A stretch of 64,000 nucleotides of DNA from Amycolatopsis sp. CA-126428 (GCF_002904335.1 NZ_PPHF01000157.1:117909-181908), one strand, 5' to 3'; positions 54,268 to 63,036 are shown, counted from the stretch's first letter. Notes: generated by a model not told the origin, from the sequence alone. Numbers and translations: made by a program.

Positions 54268-54708
54268 CTAGGTGGCCGCCGAAGGCCGCGCTTCTCGATT
54301 CCTGATCGGTCTGGTGACCTGCTTGGCGACGCACGGCGGCATCCCGACGGTGGCCTCGGCCTGCTGCTCGCGGTAGACGCTCGGGGGCATGCCGACCAGC
54401 TCGGCGAACCGCGTGCTGAAGGTGCCCAGCGACGAGAAGCCGACGGTGAAGCAGACCTCGGTGACGCTCAGTTCGCCCGTGCGCAGCAGCGCCATCGCCC
54501 GTTCGATCCGCCGCGTCATGAGGTACGAATACGGTGACTCTCCGTACGCCCGCCGGAACTGCCGGCTGAGGTGCCCGGCCGACATGTTCACGCCGTGGGC
54601 CAGCGCCTCGACGTCGAGGGGCTGGGCGTACTCCCGGTCGATCCGGTCCCGGACGCGGCGCAGCAGCGCGAGGTCACGCAGGTACTGCGCCGTGGCGGAA
54701 CTGGTCAC
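54268..54708 (-). CDS. AraC-family transcriptional regulator
   Basis: A 146-residue protein consisting of an AraC DNA-binding domain with both helix-turn-helices (LAHGVNMSAGHLSRQFRRAYG and VTEVCFTVGFSSLGTFSTRF), and no separate ligand domain. Start GTG 54708 is favoured; ATG 54765 would extend the protein into repeat array C. First gene of the run leading to the UvrA-like gene and a likely activator of it. Confidence 0.85.
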   Translation of the reverse strand: MTSSATAQYLRDLALLRRVRDRIDREYAQPLDVEALAHGVNMSAGHLSRQFRRAYGESPYSYLMTRRIERAMALLRTGELSVTEVCFTVGFSSLGTFSTRFAELVGMPPSVYREQQAEATVGMPPCVAKQVTRPIRNREARPSAAT

Positions 54709-54745
54709 GGATGAATCGTGCCACAGCGGACGTCGGCCGCGGAGA

Positions 54746-54907
54746 CTTTCGTGTCGTCCCTCCAAGCACGCGTGTCGTCCCTCCAGTCACGCGTGTCGTC
54801 CGTTCCCGCACGGCGTCCCCGTGCTCGAAGGGGCATCACTCGTGATCGGAGGGGCAGCACGTGTGATTGGAGGGACGACACTCGTGATCGGAGGGTCGAC
54901 ACGGGGT
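54746..54907. repeat. 21-bp periodic repeat array C, two opposed half-arrays
   Basis: Units begin at 54746 (degenerate), 54767, 54788 and 54809, then at 54837, 54858, 54879 and 54900: 21-bp period in each half, 28 bp at the switch. The first half reads GTCGTCCCTCC between cores and the second GGAGGGACGAC, so the halves are inverted and could form one long imperfect hairpin. The last unit abuts the LysR stop codon (54907). Confidence 0.88.
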
Positions 54908-55797
54908 CAGCGGAGGGCGTCGCGGAGCGTTTCGCGGAGCCACTGCTGGGCCGGGTCGGCGTCGAGGCGGGCGTGCCAGGACAGGCGCACCTCGATTTCG
55001 GGGAGGTCCGCCGGGACCGGGAACCAGCGGAGGCCGAGGGCGGTGCCGTACTGCTCGGCGAGGCGCTGCGGCAGCAGCCCGACGTACGGGCTCGAAGCGA
55101 CCACGAGCGCGGCGACAGCGGCGGTGGGGACGACGGCGGCGACGTGCCGGCGCAGGCCCGCCGCACCGAACACCTCGTCCAGCGGCCCGCGGGCCAGGCC
55201 GCGGCGGGACGCCGAGACGTGCGGGTGCCGGCACAGCTGCGCCAGCGTCGGACGGCGGTGCCGGCCCAGCGGGCTGTCCGCGCGCACCGCGGCCACCAGG
55301 CGCTCGCGGTACAGCACGGCGGTCCGGATGTCGGGGGCCGGCTGCCCGCCCACGCCGATGTCCAGGTCGATCGAGCCGTCGCGCAGGGCGTCGGTGCTTT
55401 CGCTGCCTTCGGCCACGAACCGCAGGGTGACGCCGGGAGCGGCCGCCGCCGTGGCCTCGGCCGCCGCGGTCGCCAGGGTCGCGGCCACGCCGTCGTTGAT
55501 GCGGATCGTGAAGGTCCGCTCCAGGCCGGCGAGCGAGAAGTCGGTGCTGACCAGGGACGCCGCTTCCTCCAGCAGCGACCGCACCCGCGGTGCCGTGCGC
55601 AGCGCGAACGGCGTCGGGGCCAGCCCGCGCCCGGCGCGCACCAGGATCGGGTCGCCCATCGCCCGCCGCAGCCGGCCCAGCGCCCGGCTGGTCGCCGGGA
55701 TGGACAGGTGCAGGCGCTCGGCCGCGGCCGTGACGCTCCCGTCCCGCAGGAGCGCGTCGAACACGCGCAGGAGGTTCAGGTCGAGCTGCTCGGGCAC
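54907..55797 (-). CDS. LysR-family transcriptional regulator
   Basis: A 296-residue LysR regulator. The N-terminal HTH is LDLNLLRVFDALLRDGSVTAA to IPATSRALGRLRRAMGDP; the remainder is a periplasmic-binding-protein-like effector domain (DLDIGVGGQPAPDI). GTG 55797 is the start by homology; no ribosome site is visible. Divergent from an MFS exporter 75 bp away, which it probably controls. Confidence 0.88.
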   Translation of the reverse strand: MPEQLDLNLLRVFDALLRDGSVTAAAERLHLSIPATSRALGRLRRAMGDPILVRAGRGLAPTPFALRTAPRVRSLLEEAASLVSTDFSLAGLERTFTIRINDGVAATLATAAAEATAAAAPGVTLRFVAEGSESTDALRDGSIDLDIGVGGQPAPDIRTAVLYRERLVAAVRADSPLGRHRRPTLAQLCRHPHVSASRRGLARGPLDEVFGAAGLRRHVAAVVPTAAVAALVVASSPYVGLLPQRLAEQYGTALGLRWFPVPADLPEIEVRLSWHARLDADPAQQWLRETLRDALR

Positions 55798-55810
55798 AGT
55801 TGCAGCATAC

Positions 55811-55825
55811 GCAAACGTCTGTTGC
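55811..55825. promoter_or_regulatory. Possible LysR binding motif
   Basis: GCAA-N7-TTGC (a T-N11-A-like interrupted dyad) lies in the 75-bp gap between lysR and the MFS gene. The match is short, so this is tentative. Confidence 0.4.
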
Positions 55826-55872
55826 CGAAGTTGCGTCGCGCGCAGTGGTCCGTCGTTCCTACCGTCAGGCTC

Positions 55873-57345
55873 ATGTCCACTCAGCTCCCGATCCGCGAAC
55901 CGGCGTCCCGGGCCTCGCAGCGCGGTCTGCTCACCCTCATGTGCGCCGCGGTGGTGCTCGTCGTCGGGATGGTCGCGGCGATCAACCTCGCCGTCCCGAT
56001 GTTCGCCGCGAGCGCGCTGCACCCGTCCGCGCCGGCCCTCGTCTGGATCGTCGACACCTACATGATCGTGTTCGCCTGCCTGGTGATCCCCGCCGGGGCC
56101 GCCGGCGACCGGTTCGGCCGCAAGGGCGTCCTGCTGACCGGCCTCGGCCTGTTCGCCGCGGGCACGCTGCTGTCGGCGGCGGCACCGGACGTCGCCGTCC
56201 TGCTCGCCGGCCGGGCGCTCACCGGGATCGGCGCAGCCGCGGTGCTGCCCAACTCGCTGGCCGTCCTGCTGCACGCCGTGCCCGCCGAGCGCAAGCCGGC
56301 GACGATCGCCACCTGGGCGTCGATGACCGGGATCGGCGGGGTGGCCGGCAACGTCGGCGGCGGCCTGGTCCTGACGGCCGGCTCGTGGCGCTGGCTGTTC
56401 GCCGCCGCCGCGGCCCTCTCTCTGGGCCTCGCCGCCCTGGTCGCCCGGTTCACGCCGGTGTCGTCACGCCACGACCGCCCGCTCGGCCCGCTGGCCGCGG
56501 TGCTGCTGACCGGGGCGTCGGTCGCGCTGCTGCTCGGGATCGTCCAGGGCCCGGAGGCGGGCTGGGGCAGCGCGGTCGTCGTCACCGCGTTCGCCGGCGC
56601 CGCCGTGCTGTCCGCGGCGTGGGTGGTCACCGAGCTGCGGTCCGCGCACCCGCTGCTGGACCCCCGGCTGTTCCGGATCGCGGGCCTGCGCAGCGCCTGC
56701 CTCGGGCTGACCGCGATCTTCTTCGGCATGTTCGCGCTGTTCTACGTCAACGCGTCGTTCCTCCAGTACGCCAAGGGGTTCGGTGTCCTGGCGACCGGGC
56801 TCGGGATCGTCCCGCTGACGGTGCCGATCGTCCTCGGTGGCCGGTACGTGGCGCGCTTGGCCGGGCGGATCGGCCTGGACGCCACCGTGGCGGGCGCGTT
56901 CGGGTTCGTCGGGGCCGGCCTGCTCGGACTGTCCACGAGCGACGCGGGCACCCCGTACGCCGCCTACGCGGCCTGGCTCGTCGTGACCGGGATCGGGGTG
57001 ACGCTGGCGTTGCCGACGCTGTCGGGCGTGATCGCGGGTGCCCTGCCACCTGCCCGGGCGGGGGTCGGCACCGGACTGCAGGCCACGACCCGGGAGTTCG
57101 GCAGCGCGCTCGGCGTCGCGGTGGTCAGCACGGTGTCCACCGCGCGGTTCACCGCCGCCTTGCCGCCGGACCTGCGTGGGGCGCACACCGTGGCCGAAGC
57201 CCTGGCCCGGGCTCCCCGCGCGTCCGACGTCGTCACGGCGTTCGTCGCGGGCACGGACGCCGGGCTGCGCGTCGCCGGGGTGGCGGTGCTGGTCCTCGGC
57301 GGCCTGGTCGTGGCGGAGTCGTGGTGGTCGCGGCGCGGGAGGTGA
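55873..57345 (+). CDS. MFS exporter, DHA2 (14-TM) type
   Basis: A 490-residue drug:H+ antiporter with about 14 helices. Motif A-like AGDRFGRKGVLLTG follows helix 2, and motif C-like ALTGIGAAAVLPNSLAVL lies in the antiporter region. The helix-1 motif reads VAAINLAVPMFA. ATG 55873 is the start. Divergent from lysR. A strong hairpin follows 4 bp after its stop. Substrate unknown. Confidence 0.9.
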   Translation: MSTQLPIREPASRASQRGLLTLMCAAVVLVVGMVAAINLAVPMFAASALHPSAPALVWIVDTYMIVFACLVIPAGAAGDRFGRKGVLLTGLGLFAAGTLLSAAAPDVAVLLAGRALTGIGAAAVLPNSLAVLLHAVPAERKPATIATWASMTGIGGVAGNVGGGLVLTAGSWRWLFAAAAALSLGLAALVARFTPVSSRHDRPLGPLAAVLLTGASVALLLGIVQGPEAGWGSAVVVTAFAGAAVLSAAWVVTELRSAHPLLDPRLFRIAGLRSACLGLTAIFFGMFALFYVNASFLQYAKGFGVLATGLGIVPLTVPIVLGGRYVARLAGRIGLDATVAGAFGFVGAGLLGLSTSDAGTPYAAYAAWLVVTGIGVTLALPTLSGVIAGALPPARAGVGTGLQATTREFGSALGVAVVSTVSTARFTAALPPDLRGAHTVAEALARAPRASDVVTAFVAGTDAGLRVAGVAVLVLGGLVVAESWWSRRGR

Positions 57346-57348
57346 AGA

Positions 57349-57380
57349 CCGTCCCGGGGGTTCCCGTGCCCCCGGGACGG
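57349..57380 (+). terminator. Terminator hairpin after the MFS gene
   Basis: A perfect 12-bp stem (CCGTCCCGGGGG with CCCCCGGGACGG) and an 8-nt loop begin 4 bp after the MFS stop. Confidence 0.85.
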
Positions 57381-57623
57381 CCCTGCACCGGTGCTGCAAA
57401 GAGGCGTGGCGTCCCTTCCGGCGGCATACCCGTCCACCGGAACGATCTCCACGACTCGTGCGCCCCGGCGGAGTGACCCGCCGCGGCGCTCGACCCCGGG
57501 CCCCGCCCGGTGCGCCGGAAGAAGGCCACCCCGGGGGCGTCGGGTTCCCTCGGGATGGCCCTCTCCTGGCCCGCCGGGCGCTCGTTCTTTCCAGAGCCGA
57601 GGCGGGCAGGGGGACGTGGGGGG

Positions 57624-57667
57624 CCGGTCACCACACCACCCAGCCGCGGAGGGGGTGTGGTGACCGG
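57624..57667. terminator. Bidirectional-terminator-like hairpin
   Basis: Arms CCGGTCACCACACC (57624-57637) and its exact complement (57654-57667) enclose 16 nt that can pair further (ACCC with GGG). It lies between convergent genes. Between 57381 and 57623 I see no gene. Confidence 0.7.
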
Positions 57668-57670
57668 CAA

Positions 57671-57702
57671 GGGACGGGGGCCGCCGCGCGCAGCCCCGTC
57701 CC
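57671..57702 (-). terminator. Hairpin after the FAD reductase gene
   Basis: A perfect 9-bp stem (GGGACGGGG with CCCCGTCCC) lies 8 bp beyond the stop of the reductase gene on the minus strand. Confidence 0.65.
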
Positions 57703-57709
57703 GGCTTCG

Positions 57710-59149
57710 TTACCTCCCCATCGGGATGGCCATCGTCGGCAGCGCCGCCGCGGGCAGCGACTGCGCCTGCAACGCCGTCGTGGGCGGGGACAGTGCGGGG
57801 AACGCCGTCGTCGGGATGTCGTTCGCGAACTCGCTCTCGAACTCGCGCTCGAAGGCCTGCGCATCGAACCCGCTGTCGAACTCCGGCGGCACCTCGGCCG
57901 CCAGTGCGGCGAGCGCCGGCTCGACCACCGGGACCTGCGGGACCTCCGCGACGGGCGCGGGCTCCGGCTCGGGCACGTAGTCGGGAGCGGGCAGCCGCCG
58001 GTCGAGCTCGGCCATCCAGTCGAGCATCGCCCGCGGCTTGTCCCAGCAGGAGATGCCGACGAGCCTGCCGTCGCGGACGAAGCCGGTGATGCCGTCGGCC
58101 AGGGACACGGTGTCCTCGGCCAGCGACGGCATCCCGCACATCTGCAGGCGCGTGTCGTACAGCGTCGACCAGGCCCGGGGGAGCGGGGTGAACGGCACGG
58201 CGCTGGACTGGCCCATCAGCAGGTTGTCCGCCGCGTGCCGGGCCGACTCGACGGCGTTGATCCAGTGCTCGACCCGCCGCGGGGTCTCGTCGAAGCGCAG
58301 GTTCGGCCAGCGCGCGATGTCCCCGGCGATGACGACGTCGGAGGCGCCCTCGGCGAACAGCTTCGAGTCGCAGAGGACGCCGTCGCTGATGTCGAGGCCG
58401 GAGCCGCGCATCCAGTCGACCGACGGGACACTGCCGATGGCGAGCACCACGACGCTGGCGACCAGCAGCTGGTTGTTCGTCAGGTGCAGCCCGACGGTGT
58501 CCTTCGTGCTGATCCAGTGCCGGACTTCGCTGCGCATCGCCAGGTTCGCCCGGTGCTCGTGGTGCGCCTCGACGATGCCGCTGGAGACGCGGTCGCCGAA
58601 GCGGTGCAGCGGCGCCTTCGCGTGCCCGATCAGGGTCACGTCCCGGCCGATGTGGCGCATGCTCGCGGCGAACTCGTTGCCGATCAGGCCGGCACCGATC
58701 ACGACGGCCGGCTTCTTGCTGGCGTTGAGGCAGCGCCGCACCGCCATCGAGTCCTCGACCGTGCGCAGGATCCGCACGCGCGGGTCGTGCCGCGGCGCCC
58801 CGGGCAGGTGCCGCGGGTAGACGCCGGTCGCGGCGATCAGGCCGTCGTACCAGAGGGACTCGCCGCCGGGCAGGTGCACGACCCGCTCGGTGGTGTCCAG
58901 GTGCGTGACCCGCGCGCCGAGGCGCCAGTGCACGTCGAGGTCCGGCAGGTAGTGCGAAAGGCCCACGTCGCTGGGCCGTTCGGTCCCCATCACCAGCGCC
59001 TTGGAGACCATCGGGCGGTGGTAGGGCCGCCGGGCCTCGTCGCCGATCAGGACGATCTCCCCGTCGAACTTCTGTTCCCGCAAGCGTTCCGCGGCGCGCA
59101 GCCCGGCGACGCCCGCACCGACGATGACGATCCGGTCGCCGTCAGCCAT
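57710..59149 (-). CDS. FAD-dependent NAD(P)H:ferredoxin reductase-like protein
   Basis: A 479-residue pyridine-nucleotide-disulfide-oxidoreductase-fold protein. FAD motif IVIVGAGVAGLRAAERLR, NAD motif AVVIGAGLIGNEFAASM, and the C-terminal FAD motif DVVIAGDIARW. After residue about 395 comes an 85-residue acidic/Pro/Ala tail not needed for catalysis. ATG 59149 overlaps the ferredoxin gene by 8 nt, so it most likely reduces that ferredoxin. Last gene of the five-gene redox operon. Confidence 0.88.
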   Translation of the reverse strand: MADGDRIVIVGAGVAGLRAAERLREQKFDGEIVLIGDEARRPYHRPMVSKALVMGTERPSDVGLSHYLPDLDVHWRLGARVTHLDTTERVVHLPGGESLWYDGLIAATGVYPRHLPGAPRHDPRVRILRTVEDSMAVRRCLNASKKPAVVIGAGLIGNEFAASMRHIGRDVTLIGHAKAPLHRFGDRVSSGIVEAHHEHRANLAMRSEVRHWISTKDTVGLHLTNNQLLVASVVVLAIGSVPSVDWMRGSGLDISDGVLCDSKLFAEGASDVVIAGDIARWPNLRFDETPRRVEHWINAVESARHAADNLLMGQSSAVPFTPLPRAWSTLYDTRLQMCGMPSLAEDTVSLADGITGFVRDGRLVGISCWDKPRAMLDWMAELDRRLPAPDYVPEPEPAPVAEVPQVPVVEPALAALAAEVPPEFDSGFDAQAFEREFESEFANDIPTTAFPALSPPTTALQAQSLPAAALPTMAIPMGR

Positions 59150-59372
59150 CGAGGTCCCCTCTCATCACGACCGCCTGCATCGGGCAGCAGCGGGCGGCCA
59201 TCTTCGCCTGTTCAATGGTGGTTTCGTCGAGCAGCCTGGTGTGGAAGCGCAAGCGGCCGTCCTGGCCGAGGTCGAACACGTCCGGTGCCTCCATGGCGCA
59301 GATGCCGTAGAGCTCGCACCGGTCGTTGTCGACGCTGATCCGGGGTCCGCCACCGGGTAACCGGAAGGGCAT
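59142..59372 (-). CDS. Ferredoxin, [3Fe-4S]/[4Fe-4S] actinobacterial type
   Basis: A 76-residue ferredoxin with C19-x5-C25 (CELYGICAMEAPDVF) and C63-P (RCCPMQAV); an extra Cys at 62. The Y at the second-cysteine position of a CxxCxxC site indicates a [3Fe-4S] cluster as in P450-type ferredoxins. Coupled by 8-nt overlap to the FAD reductase and one nt from the membrane gene. Likely the electron carrier between them. Confidence 0.9.
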   Translation of the reverse strand: MPFRLPGGGPRISVDNDRCELYGICAMEAPDVFDLGQDGRLRFHTRLLDETTIEQAKMAARCCPMQAVVMRGDLDG

Positions 59373-59373
59373 G

Positions 59374-59991
59374 TCAAGCCACCTGCTCTTCCACGAGACC
59401 GATGCGTTCCAGGGTGCGGGCCGGCATGAACCGCAGCATCGACACCGTCACGGCCGGGACGAGCAGCGTGATGCCGGCCAGCCAGGTGACCGAGAGGTGG
59501 CCGTTCGCGATGGCGCCGAACCAGGAGTGGATCGCGATGAGCGCCACCGCCGGGTACGCGCAGCGGTGCAGCCACAGCCAGCGCCGGTAGGACGTGAAGC
59601 GCTGCAGTCCGGCGGTGAGGAAGATGGCGAACATCACCTCGAAGCCGACGATGCCCGCGATGTGCCGGCCTTCCTGCCCGGACCCGAACGGGACGAACAT
59701 GTAAGCGAAGCTGTACGGGGCGACCGTCAGGTAGGTGAAGCCCAGCGCGTGGACCAAGCCGAAGATGATCGTCGCGGTGGCCAGCACCATGTGGGTGCTG
59801 CGCAGGCCCTTGCGGCCGGTCACCGAGCGGATCCAGCCGGTGGCGGTGAGCACGCCCCAGGTGAGCGTCAGCATCGTCGCCGCGTAGGACGTCCGGGCGG
59901 CGAACGCCGCGAGATTGCGAGCCGCCGGGTCCGTCTTCGGCTGGAACTGCTGGGTGAGGAAGATCGTCGCGTCGTGCCACGTCTCAACCAT
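59374..59991 (-). CDS. Ferric-reductase-like heme-b transmembrane protein
   Basis: A 205-residue membrane protein with five or six helices and paired histidines in two helices: H-x13-H in STHMVLATATIIFGLVHALG and H-x12-H in LWLHRCAYPAVALIAIHSWF. This is the bis-heme pattern of ferric reductase/NOX/MsrQ-type membrane domains. It should carry electrons across the membrane. Start ATG 59991 overlaps the DUF4142 gene by 8 nt. Confidence 0.85.
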   Translation of the reverse strand: MVETWHDATIFLTQQFQPKTDPAARNLAAFAARTSYAATMLTLTWGVLTATGWIRSVTGRKGLRSTHMVLATATIIFGLVHALGFTYLTVAPYSFAYMFVPFGSGQEGRHIAGIVGFEVMFAIFLTAGLQRFTSYRRWLWLHRCAYPAVALIAIHSWFGAIANGHLSVTWLAGITLLVPAVTVSMLRFMPARTLERIGLVEEQVA

Positions 59992-60775
59992 GGCTACCCC
60001 CGGTTCTCGCGGTGGCCGGCCGGGACGTCTTGGCGCGGCCACGGTTGCTCTTGACCTGCCGCAGCACGTAGAACAGGCCGCCACCGACCAGCAGGAACAG
60101 CGCCCCCACCACGGCGATCTGGGACGTGTCGAGGCCGAGCTGGATCCCGGTGGGCGCCGCGGTCGTGGAGACGGCCGGGGCGGGCAGCGCGGTGTAGTCG
60201 ACCATCCCGGTGCTTTCGAGCATCGTCATGTGCCGCATCACGGCCTGGTTGCCGACGGTCGCGAAGGCGCGCACGTCGTCGTTGCGGGTGCCGGCCCGCA
60301 GCTGCGCCAGAATCGCGAAGACCTGGCCGTGCGCCGCGCGCAGCCGGTTGGCGAAGACGCGGTCGAACTCCGGGCCGGGGGAGGCGGCCATCTCCTCGCC
60401 GAGCCAGCCGCGCTGTTCCTCGGAGGGCTGGTCGGGGACCGGCGAGTTCAGCTTCTGGGAGAGCGCACGGGTCGCCACGTCGAGGCGGCCGTGGTCCATC
60501 ATGATCGCGAAGCCGACCTTCTGGACGATCGGGCTGCCCTTCTCCATCGCCATCATGCCCGACGGCATCTCCCACAGGCCGGCTTGCCGGACCTTGGTCA
60601 GGAGCACGGCGTCGGTGTCGGAGACCGAGGTGGTCTGGGCCAGTGAGGTCGAGCCCGGCGCGAGCAGCGCCAGGACCGCGACCACCACGAACAGGATCCG
60701 GACCAGCGGACGGGAGCGCTCGAGGACCGTGGGGGACTCGAACCCGAACCCGGCGAGCTCAGACGCCGAACGCAT
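59984..60775 (-). CDS. Membrane-anchored DUF4142 protein
   Basis: A 263-residue exported protein. An N-terminal signal/anchor ILFVVVAVLALLAPGSTSLA, a DUF4142 helical domain (about 60-190; ferritin-like, with FAIMMDHGRLDVATRALSQK) and a C-terminal helix IAVVGALFLLVGGGLFYVL with a basic tail. Both ends anchor the domain outside the membrane. ATG 60775 overlaps the lipoprotein gene by 17 nt. Function of DUF4142 is not established. Confidence 0.85.
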   Translation of the reverse strand: MRSASELAGFGFESPTVLERSRPLVRILFVVVAVLALLAPGSTSLAQTTSVSDTDAVLLTKVRQAGLWEMPSGMMAMEKGSPIVQKVGFAIMMDHGRLDVATRALSQKLNSPVPDQPSEEQRGWLGEEMAASPGPEFDRVFANRLRAAHGQVFAILAQLRAGTRNDDVRAFATVGNQAVMRHMTMLESTGMVDYTALPAPAVSTTAAPTGIQLGLDTSQIAVVGALFLLVGGGLFYVLRQVKSNRGRAKTSRPATARTGGSHG

Positions 60776-61361
60776 TTTGCCTCCACTCGTCCTGCGTCAA
60801 GGTGATCTTCTTGCCGTCCGGCGCGATCGGGAACCAGGCCTGGTCGAGGCCCTGGCCGGAGGTGTCGGCCGGTTCGCTGTCGCCGGTGTAGTGGTAGAGC
60901 GGCCAGCCGGCGAGGGTGAGCTGCTCACTGCCGTCGTCGCGGGTGATCTGCCCGATCAGCGACTGGTCGACGTCGATCGCCGGCAGGTTGCCGCCGGCCT
61001 TGACCGGGATCCACTTGGTCGCGCACGCGCCGATGCAGTTGGACCGCGAGGGTTTGGGGGTGTCCCGGTCGTACCGGTAGATCGTGTACCCGGTCCCGTC
61101 GACGAGCAGGAGGCCGAGGTCGAACGTCTTCGCTCCCCTGAGCTGGCTCTTCGCCGGGTTGTTCGGGTCGGCGGTGATGGACTGCGGCATCGGCAGGACG
61201 ACCTGTCCCTGCTGCATGCCGGGCATCTGCATCCCGGCGGCGCCGCCGGCGGCGTAACCGCCGCCCGAGGTGGTGGCGGCGCCGGCGGTACAGGCGGTGA
61301 GCAGGGCGAGTGCGGTGAGGCACACGGCGGCGGGGACCACCGGGCGGGGAATGCGAATCAC
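60759..61361 (-). CDS. Lipoprotein with secreted repeats (COG4315/PF03640 type)
   Basis: A 200-residue lipoprotein. The signal peptide ends in the lipobox LLTAC (Cys near residue 21), followed by a Gly/Met-rich segment (GMQMPGMQQ). Two copies of the secreted repeat follow: LLLVDGTGYTIYRYDRD with CIGACATKWIPV, and LTLAGWPLYHYTGDSEP. Start GTG 61361 has GGAGG 4 nt upstream; the open frame further upstream is leader. First gene of the redox operon, behind a SigL-type promoter. Confidence 0.88.
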   Translation of the reverse strand: MIRIPRPVVPAAVCLTALALLTACTAGAATTSGGGYAAGGAAGMQMPGMQQGQVVLPMPQSITADPNNPAKSQLRGAKTFDLGLLLVDGTGYTIYRYDRDTPKPSRSNCIGACATKWIPVKAGGNLPAIDVDQSLIGQITRDDGSEQLTLAGWPLYHYTGDSEPADTSGQGLDQAWFPIAPDGKKITLTQDEWRQNAFGV

Positions 61362-61500
61362 TGCTCCTCCGTGGGCATGACTACGCGCTGTTGCCGGTAG
61401 TGCAACGGAAAAGGGCGCGAAAGATCCACAGTGGACATCGAGTCCGGAGTGGATGCGGAGCGTTGCGGGGGACAACGCCTGGTCGGGGTCTTCGGTAGGG

Positions 61501-61528
61501 GATACGGACACGGTACGGAAACGGTTCA
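61501..61528 (-). promoter_or_regulatory. SigL-type ECF promoter for the redox operon
   Basis: On the minus strand TGAACC (61528-61523), a 16-nt spacer and CGTATC (61506-61501) fit the M. tuberculosis SigL consensus TGAACC-N16-CGT. The expected transcript has a leader of about 130 nt before the lipoprotein GTG. The rest of the 61362-61591 gap shows no gene; no such promoter faces the sigma gene. Confidence 0.75.
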
Positions 61529-61591
61529 AAAAAGTTTTGCTCCCGGTTTGCGGGCCGGAAGTACTGGACGTAGGCCGTCCGGCCCACCAGG

Positions 61592-62161
61592 ATGTCCCGC
61601 GTGGGACGGCACACCCGAGCGCTGAGATCCATCGGAGATCCAGATGCCGTCGTCGAGCCCGGAGACGGCCACGACGATCTGGCGAAGGCGCTGTACCAGG
61701 AGTTCGGCGGGTCCCTGATGGCGTTCGCGCTGCGGCTGACCGGCCACGACCGGCAGTGGGCCGAAGACGTCGTGCAGGAGACCCTGATCAAGGCGTGGCG
61801 GAACGCCGACAAGCTCGACCGCCAGCCCGAGATGCTGCGTGCCTGGTTGTTCACGGTGGCCCGGCGTACCGTCATCGACGGCTGGCGCAGCCGCAGCGTC
61901 CGGCCCCAGGAGCTCGAGGAGATCGAATCCGACGCGATCGCGGTGTCCGACGAATCGGACCGGACGCTCGCCGCGATGATCGTTTACGAGGCGCTGCAGG
62001 GCCTTTCGCCCGAGCAGCGGGAGGCCATCCAGCAGACCTACCTGCGCGATCGGACCGTGAACGAGGTCGCGGCGACCCTCGGCGTGCCACCGGGCACCGT
62101 CAAATCCCGCATCCACCACGCCGTCCGCGCGCTGCGCCGGGCCTTGCGCGAGCGGGGGTGA
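61592..62161 (+). CDS. ECF sigma factor, SigL-like
   Basis: A 189-residue ECF sigma factor. Region 2 reads AFALRLTGHDRQWAEDVVQE TL-type sequence; region 4 has NEVAATLGVPPGTVKSRIHH. The pattern ALRLTG...AEDVVQETL and RAWLFTVAR with TVKSR-H-AVRALR matches M. tuberculosis SigL. Seven bp before an anti-sigma gene. ATG 61592 is used; GTG 61601 is an alternative and no good ribosome site is seen. Confidence 0.9.
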   Translation: MSRVGRHTRALRSIGDPDAVVEPGDGHDDLAKALYQEFGGSLMAFALRLTGHDRQWAEDVVQETLIKAWRNADKLDRQPEMLRAWLFTVARRTVIDGWRSRSVRPQELEEIESDAIAVSDESDRTLAAMIVYEALQGLSPEQREAIQQTYLRDRTVNEVAATLGVPPGTVKSRIHHAVRALRRALRERG

Positions 62162-62168
62162 ACTGAGC

Positions 62169-62957
62169 GTGGCCGGATCCGCACACACCGACGTTGCCGC
62201 GTACGTGCTCGGCGTCCTCAGCGAAGCCGAGAACACCCAGTTCGAAGCCCACCTGATGAACTGCCCGCACTGCCAGCTCGACCTGATCGAGCTCTACCAG
62301 CTGCCGGACGTCCTCGACCTGGTCAAGCGCAGCTGGCCGGAGCCCCCGATGCCGGCGCCCAGCCCGCGCACCCTCTCACCGGGCCCCCGGGTGCTGCGCG
62401 GCCTCATGGAAGAGGCCGCCGTCAAGCGCCGCCGCCGTCGCCGGATCGGCATCCTCGCCGGGGCCGCGGCCGCGGCGGCCGTGATCGCCGGCCCGCTGGT
62501 GACCCTCGCGGTCCGGCCGGCCGACGCCGTTCCGCCCGCCTCGCTCGCCGCTCCGGGCAACAAGCAGCCGCCGCCGGCCACGAGCGTCCCGGCGACGTCC
62601 ACCCCGCCGCCCGCGGGCGCTCAGGGCCAGCCCGGCGGCGGCCAGACCTACGGCCGCGGCAGCGGCGGATCCGCCGTCAGCGCCCTGGTCACCGTTTCGC
62701 CGGTGGAGTGGGGCAGCCGCGTCGAGCTCGAACTGCGCGGGATCGTCGGGCCGGTGAAGTGCCAGCTGGTCGCCGTCCCGGCGACCGGTGCCGAGCGCGT
62801 CGTCTCCAGCTGGTCGGTGCCGCCCAAGGGATTCGGCATCCCCGGCTCGCCCGAACCGTTGCGGTTGCAGGGTTCGGTCTCCCTGGCGATGGACCAGATC
62901 AGCCGGTTCGAGGTCCGCGGCGAAGACGGCACCATCCTCGTCGTCGTCCAGCGCTGA
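62169..62957 (+). CDS. Zinc-type anti-sigma factor (RslA/RskA-like)
   Basis: A 262-residue membrane anti-sigma factor. The N-terminal ZAS domain has the HxxxCxxC motif in EAHLMNCPHCQLDL (residues about 28-35). One transmembrane helix follows (ILAGAAAAAAVIAGPLVTLA near 93-115). The extracytoplasmic part has a Pro/Gly-rich linker and a beta-type domain (LVTVSPVEWGSRVELELRG). By analogy with RslA, it binds the sigma factor and releases it on oxidation. Start GTG 62169, 7 nt after the sigma stop. Confidence 0.88.
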   Translation: MAGSAHTDVAAYVLGVLSEAENTQFEAHLMNCPHCQLDLIELYQLPDVLDLVKRSWPEPPMPAPSPRTLSPGPRVLRGLMEEAAVKRRRRRRIGILAGAAAAAAVIAGPLVTLAVRPADAVPPASLAAPGNKQPPPATSVPATSTPPPAGAQGQPGGGQTYGRGSGGSAVSALVTVSPVEWGSRVELELRGIVGPVKCQLVAVPATGAERVVSSWSVPPKGFGIPGSPEPLRLQGSVSLAMDQISRFEVRGEDGTILVVVQR

Positions 62958-63006
62958 ATCTCTTTCTTTTCGGTGAACCGCCGTGACCTGGGTCAATGCC
63001 GCCCGG

Positions 63007-63036
63007 TTGCGTTCTCGTAGATAACGAACAGATAAC
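63007..63036 (+). promoter_or_regulatory. Possible housekeeping-type promoter
   Basis: TTGCGT (63007-63012), 18 nt, GATAAC (63031-63036) upstream of the SigL-type promoter. A weak match and tentative. Confidence 0.3.

Noticed and set aside
62974..63001. Another TGAACC just after the anti-sigma gene (62974-62979)
   Set aside because: The sequence 16 nt downstream is ATGCCG, without the CGT element, so it is not a second SigL-type promoter.
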